Source: Streptomyces aureocirculatus | GTDB taxonomy: Bacteria; Actinomycetota; Actinomycetes; Streptomycetales; Streptomycetaceae | Reading direction: 5' to 3' | DNA: 35,884 nt | NCBI RefSeq assembly: GCF_000720475.1 | Contig: NZ_JOAP01000063.1 | Coordinates: 1 to 35,884 of the forward strand | Shown here: positions 31,303-35,884 of the stretch, piece after piece | How the letters are laid out: each line of letters opens with the position of its first letter | How positions within the stretch are numbered: the stretch's first letter is position 1 | The notes under the pieces: model-generated | Database searches by the model: none | What the model was told of the DNA's origin: nothing | Seen by the model: only the letters and a program-made list of their open reading frames with translations | Program-made: the position numbers and the translations under genes

Positions 31303-31867
31303 GGTGCCTCCCGTTCGTCCCGTTCGTCGGGCTCGATCCTGACAAGTCATCGGTTGCACCGCCCGCCACCGGCACGGTCCCGTTCGCGGCCCCCGCGGCC
31401 GCGGACTCGGGAGCCCCGTCGTGGTCTCCGGCGTCCGGAGCCTTCGCGCGCCGCTTCGACCGCTTCTCCAGCCTCGTCGGCATCCAGGAGACGCCGAGCG
31501 CGCCGCCGATGAGGGCGAGCAGGAAGCCCATGACGAAGCCGCCGAAGTTGGACACCACGAGGGAGACCAGGGCGAGCAGGATCGCCGCGACGCCCGCGAA
31601 CACGCGGGACTGCGGCTGGAACCACATGGTCAGGCCGAGCACGACCAGCAGCACACCGATGATCAGCGATCCGGCGCCGGCGGTGGTCGCCATCCGGATG
31701 GTCATCGTGCCCAGTGTGAGGTTCGCGTACGGGAAGTACATGATCGGGATGCCGCCGAGCAGAGTCAGCAGGCCTCCCCAGAACGGGCGCTGACCGCGCC
31801 ACCCTCGGAACGATCGGCGCATCCGGCCAAGCCTGTTGCCAAGGCCCACTTGCGCTTCGGCGCTCAT
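31292..31867 (-). CDS. DUF6114 family integral membrane protein
   Basis: A 191-residue membrane protein with four predicted helices (about 29-47, 62-83, 88-106 and 107-126), a basic N-terminus, and a Gly/Ala/Asn-rich cytoplasmic tail of 60 residues. From memory it matches the DUF6114 family, which accompanies DUF6230 in Streptomyces and has no known function. The ATG at 31867 has GAGGAG 9 nt upstream; the longer frame to 32035 lacks a site. It overlaps the next gene by 11 nt, so the two are coupled. Confidence 0.85.
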   Translation of the reverse strand: MSAEAQVGLGNRLGRMRRSFRGWRGQRPFWGGLLTLLGGIPIMYFPYANLTLGTMTIRMATTAGAGSLIIGVLLVVLGLTMWFQPQSRVFAGVAAILLALVSLVVSNFGGFVMGFLLALIGGALGVSWMPTRLEKRSKRRAKAPDAGDHDGAPESAAAGAANGTVPVAGGATDDLSGSSPTNGTNGRHRAG

Positions 31868-32112
31868 GTCGTACAGCTCCTCGGGTATGGCGTTTGGTTC
31901 TGTGTATGCGGATTCGGGCACGGGGACGACTGGTTCACGATGTACAGGTGTGAAGACGTACAGATGTAAAGGCGCCCCCGCGCCCGGCCGTTCGGCACAA
32001 CAAGTGCGGCTCAGGACAGCAATGGCCGCTGGCACGGCCTCAACGACGGCCTCGATCGAAGACGAAACGAAGCAGTTGAGTTCGCATCGGTGTGACCGGG
32101 GCCGCTACTGCC

Positions 32113-32742
32113 TCAGTAGCACTCGTGCTTGCCCTTCTTGACCGCCATGTGCAGGCCGGAGAGCTTGAAGGTGCCCGCGCTCGTCGCCCAGGCGCGCTGC
32201 TTGACGTCGGTGAAGCGCACCTTGTCGGCCTGCTGGGCGAACGAGTCCGGGACGTACTGCTTGCCCGGCTTGTCCTGCGGGTTCGGGCCGGGCCCCTTCG
32301 TCGTACGGTCCACCGAGACACCGATGTCGATGTTGGTGAACGTCGCGTTGGCCCTCAGGTCGTCGGCGTCGATGAAGAGCTTCTTCGCGTAGACACGCGG
32401 GGAGCCCTTGCCACCGGCCGTCAGCTTCATCGACACATCGCCGAAGACCGGGACCGGGACGACCACGGACTGGCACAAGTTGGTGATGTGGGCCGAGTCC
32501 ATGCCGACGACGGTGACCGGGTGCTTACCCGACTTGCCTTCATCCATCGCCCCGTACTGGACGAATCCCTTGCCGTCGAGTTGCTTTGCGGTCACCTTGA
32601 ACTGTTGACCTGAAACACTGAACGATGCCGCGAGCGCGCCCTGCGCGAGGGCCACGCCTATCGCGGCAGTCGCCGCGACGCTCGGCACCATGACCACGGC
32701 GAACCGCTTCCATCTGGTTCCGCCACGAGCCACGGACTCCAT
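32113..32742 (-). CDS. DUF6230 family membrane-anchored exported protein
   Basis: A 209-residue protein with a single hydrophobic helix (about 14-38) as signal anchor or cleaved signal, then a beta-rich exported domain with C90 and C208, possibly disulfide-linked. It matches my memory of the DUF6230 family, often labelled cholesterol esterase in databases. I see no GxSxG elbow or other hydrolase motif, so that label should not be trusted. AAGGAGGAAAGTC before the ATG is a near-ideal ribosome binding site. It is the first gene of the operon; the 245-nt gap to DUF6114 shows no other gene. Confidence 0.85.
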   Translation of the reverse strand: MESVARGGTRWKRFAVVMVPSVAATAAIGVALAQGALAASFSVSGQQFKVTAKQLDGKGFVQYGAMDEGKSGKHPVTVVGMDSAHITNLCQSVVVPVPVFGDVSMKLTAGGKGSPRVYAKKLFIDADDLRANATFTNIDIGVSVDRTTKGPGPNPQDKPGKQYVPDSFAQQADKVRFTDVKQRAWATSAGTFKLSGLHMAVKKGKHECY

Positions 32743-33380
32743 GACTTTCCTCCTTCTCGGACGTACATCTCCGGCCCTGGCCGCTCCCTCAAGGGCTGTT
32801 CAGCCGGGCGGGGATGGGAGAAGTGCTACGTCCTCGGTAAGGAGAGCGCCCGTGCGGAAGGACGCACTGTGCGCCTCGATCACCGGCGATCACCCCCGAG
32901 CGACAACCACTGGTCGCGCCTGACGCATCACGCACAACCTTGCTGGACAGGCCCTGCCGGGAGCGGCAGAGACCCCCCTGTCCCAGACCGGCGACGGTGC
33001 CGCCGGCCTGCTCGGTGGGGACCCAGAAGTTCCGTCTCCCGAATGGCTGTCGGGCTGCGGGCAATGGACCGAGCGTGGCCGATCGTGGTGCATTCTCGGC
33101 GCCCGCACAAGGGGGTTCATTACTCGCTGGTAACGGGTGGATAACCGGCCGACGACCGCCCGGCATCGATCAGCAACAGACGGTGTCTTCAACAGTCGGA
33201 CAAGATCGGGCGATTGATGTGCAGAGTCGGACAGATCGGCACTCTGCTCTTACTCCAAGTAACAGTGGCCACGTTTGCCAAGTTTTGGCAAAACGCGGCC
33301 ACTGTGATGCTGCTTGGGCAAGCTGTTCACTTATGCCTCAGGGGTGCGGGGTACGAGAGCGCGCGACCCCGCAGAAAACC
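32743..33380. other. 638-bp intergenic region upstream of the DUF6230 operon
   Basis: No convincing gene. It contains an imperfect palindrome TTAC-6-GTAA (33120-33133), two near-identical direct words AGTCGGACAAGATCGG / AGTCGGACAGATCGG (33194-33209 and 33225-33239), and the 42-bp inverted repeat at 33263-33304. AT content is locally higher than in the genes around it. Short frames here lack ribosome binding sites and codon bias. It probably carries the promoter and regulator sites of the DUF6230 operon. Confidence 0.5.
33263..33304. promoter_or_regulatory. Long inverted repeat with TTTGCCAA/TTGGCAAA core
   Basis: The left arm begins CAGTGGCC and continues to TTTGCCAA (ending 33281); the right arm runs from TTGGCAAA (starting 33285) to GGCCACTG. 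The arms match over about 19 pairs with one mismatch and one bulge, around a 3-nt loop. It lies 77 nt past the stop of the thioredoxin-TPR gene and far upstream of DUF6230, so it may be a terminator for the former or an operator. The lack of a T-run on the minus strand leaves this open. Confidence 0.65.
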
Positions 33381-34373
33381 TCAGAAAAGCACCCTCGCGA
33401 GCGCCGTGCGCGCCGCGGCCACGCGCGGGTCGTCCGCGCCCACCACCTCGAAGAGTTCGAGGAGGCGCAGCCGGGCGGCGTCCCGGTCGTCGCCGACGGT
33501 GCGCCGGACCGTCTCGACGAGCCGCCCGAAGGCGTCCTCGACGTGGCCGCCGACCAGGTCGAGGTCGGCCGCCGCGATCTGGGCGCCGACGTCACCGGGC
33601 TTCTCGGCGGCGTCCTTGCGGACGGCGGCCGGGTCAAGACCCTGCACCCGCTGAAGCAGTTCGGCCTGGGAGAGGCCGAGCTTGGCCTCGGTGTTGCCGG
33701 GGTCGTCGCTCAGTACGTTCTTGTACGCCTGGACCGCGCCGGCCAAGTCGCCCGCGTCGAGGGCCTGGACGGCCGCTTCGAGGAGGGCGTCGTACGGCCC
33801 GGCGGGGGCGGCGGTCTCGGCGGCGGGGCCGCTGTCCGCCGCGTCGGCGGCGTTCGGGTCGACGGTGAGGCCGGTGAGGCCGAAGCGCTCCTCGCCGACC
33901 TGGATGAGCTGGTCAAGGGTCCCGCGGATCTGCGCCTCGGGGGCCGCGCCCTGGAAGAGCGGCAGGGCCTGGCCCGCGACCACCGCGAAGACGGCCGGGA
34001 TGCCCTGCACCCCGAACTGCTGCATCAGCATCTGGTTCGCGTCGACGTCGATCTTCGCGAGGACGAAACGGCCGTTGTACTCCCGCGTCAGGCGCTCAAG
34101 GAGCGGGCTGAGCTGCTTGCACGGCTCGCACCACTCGGCCCAGAAGTCGATGACGACGGGCACTTCGGTGGAGCGCTGCAGGACATCCCGCTCGAATCCC
34201 GCCTCGTCTACGTCGATGACGAGGCTCGCGGGCGACACTCCGGCACCGGCCGCGCCGCCGCCCTGCCTGGCCGCTTCGGCGCGGGCTTGTTCCGCCTTCG
34301 CCTTCGCCTCCTGGGCCGCCTTCACCGCGGCGAGGTCGACGACTCCGCTCATGGACATGTTCCGTGGCTGCAT
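33381..34373 (-). CDS. Thioredoxin-TPR protein, CnoX (YbbN)-like
   Basis: A 330-residue cytoplasmic protein. An Ala/Glu/Lys-rich N-terminal helix (about 12-36) leads to a thioredoxin fold (about 50-160) with a complete active site WCEPCK (C82 and C85) and cis-proline GIPAV. The rest is tetratricopeptide-like helices: YDALLEAAVQALDAGDLAGAVQAY and following, then a helical end. The layout matches CnoX/YbbN co-chaperones; E. coli CnoX has SxxC, so this one may be redox active. ATG 34373 is preceded by GGGGGAGG with 8 nt spacing. It is a single gene with no operon partner. Confidence 0.9.
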   Translation of the reverse strand: MQPRNMSMSGVVDLAAVKAAQEAKAKAEQARAEAARQGGGAAGAGVSPASLVIDVDEAGFERDVLQRSTEVPVVIDFWAEWCEPCKQLSPLLERLTREYNGRFVLAKIDVDANQMLMQQFGVQGIPAVFAVVAGQALPLFQGAAPEAQIRGTLDQLIQVGEERFGLTGLTVDPNAADAADSGPAAETAAPAGPYDALLEAAVQALDAGDLAGAVQAYKNVLSDDPGNTEAKLGLSQAELLQRVQGLDPAAVRKDAAEKPGDVGAQIAAADLDLVGGHVEDAFGRLVETVRRTVGDDRDAARLRLLELFEVVGADDPRVAAARTALARVLF

Positions 34374-34678
34374 GAGTACATCCTCCCCCAAGCCGCGCGG
34401 GAACCGTGCCCGTCCGCACCTCCCGCCGGATTGCGGGGCTGCCGGACGGAGCCGGTTCGCTCGATGTCCTTCGTTCGATGTCCTGCGAGGCGCGGGGTCC
34501 CCACCCCGCACTGTGGTTGCCGCTGGGGCGTCGGCGCTGGGCGCCCACGCTGTCGCACGCGGCTTTCGCTACGGCTCGTAGCGTAACTGGGAGGGTGCGG
34601 GGCGGGTCGTGGACGGGGACGTGATCTGCCTCACTCGGTGCTGGTCAGGGCCGCCGTACTGGCCGGTATGGTCGCGGG

Positions 34679-35884
<1,206 letters not shown>

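Noticed and set aside
30245..31342. 365-residue Ser-rich plus-strand frame opposite the charged exported protein
   Set aside because: It is the antisense of a Glu/Asp/Lys-rich gene; the minus-strand frame has a signal peptide, a folded C-terminal domain and operon overlap.
33214..33654. 146-residue plus-strand frame crossing the inverted repeat
   Set aside because: It has no ribosome binding site, and most of it is antisense to the thioredoxin-TPR gene.

Overview
The window looks like chromosomal DNA of a Streptomyces or a close relative. It is very GC-rich, third codon positions are almost always G or C, GTG starts are common, and the gene set is typical: DUF6230/DUF6114 envelope genes, an ESX-like helical protein beside an alpha/beta hydrolase, a lipoprotein sugar-binding ABC operon without its own ATPase, and pfkA / pta-ackA-pyk in tight array. 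All calls were made by reading the sequence; no database search was run.

Layout. 1-1069 is GC-rich degenerate repeat DNA with no credible gene, ending in a promoter and a perfect LacI-type palindrome in front of a secreted GH16 glucanase (1070-2488). A divergent MFS exporter / TetR pair (2641-5208) shares an intergenic region with three TTGCACA-type palindromes, followed by a large nested inverted repeat and a second MFS exporter (5408-6877). On the minus strand comes a 930-residue protein that joins a degenerate NTPase-like cytoplasmic part, one membrane helix and an external type I periplasmic-binding-protein domain (6891-9683). Divergent from it is a small ESX-like cassette (9939-12578): a helical protein, a WXG-like/alpha-beta hydrolase gene whose middle third is inverted and part of whose C-terminal portion is missing, and a lipoprotein.

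12638-16757 holds a DctA dicarboxylate symporter divergent from a CitA/DcuS-type sensor kinase and its response regulator, which probably control it. 16967-21235 is a sugar ABC importer (lipoprotein plus two permeases) followed by an AraC regulator; 36-bp in-frame tandem repeats sit at the binding-protein/permease junction. Then come a secreted I36-type small protein, a lipoprotein and a double-HTH XRE regulator.

23646-29695 is the central-carbon block: pfkA (minus), divergent from pta-ackA (4-nt overlap) and pyk (own promoter with a palindrome). It covers fructose 6-phosphate phosphorylation, PEP to pyruvate, and acetyl-CoA/acetate overflow. 29761-32742 (minus) is an uncharacterised three-gene envelope operon (DUF6230, DUF6114, and a charged exported protein with two widely spaced cysteines). 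A 638-bp intergenic region with a strong inverted repeat precedes a thioredoxin-TPR (CnoX-like) gene. The window ends in a TetR gene whose frame never closes: it runs into a 30-nt poly-C tract and about 115-120-bp degenerate tandem repeats.

The observations most worth following up are the rearranged hydrolase in the ESX-like cassette, the NTPase-like/PBP fusion protein, the three-gene envelope operon, and the open-ended TetR gene with its poly-C run.
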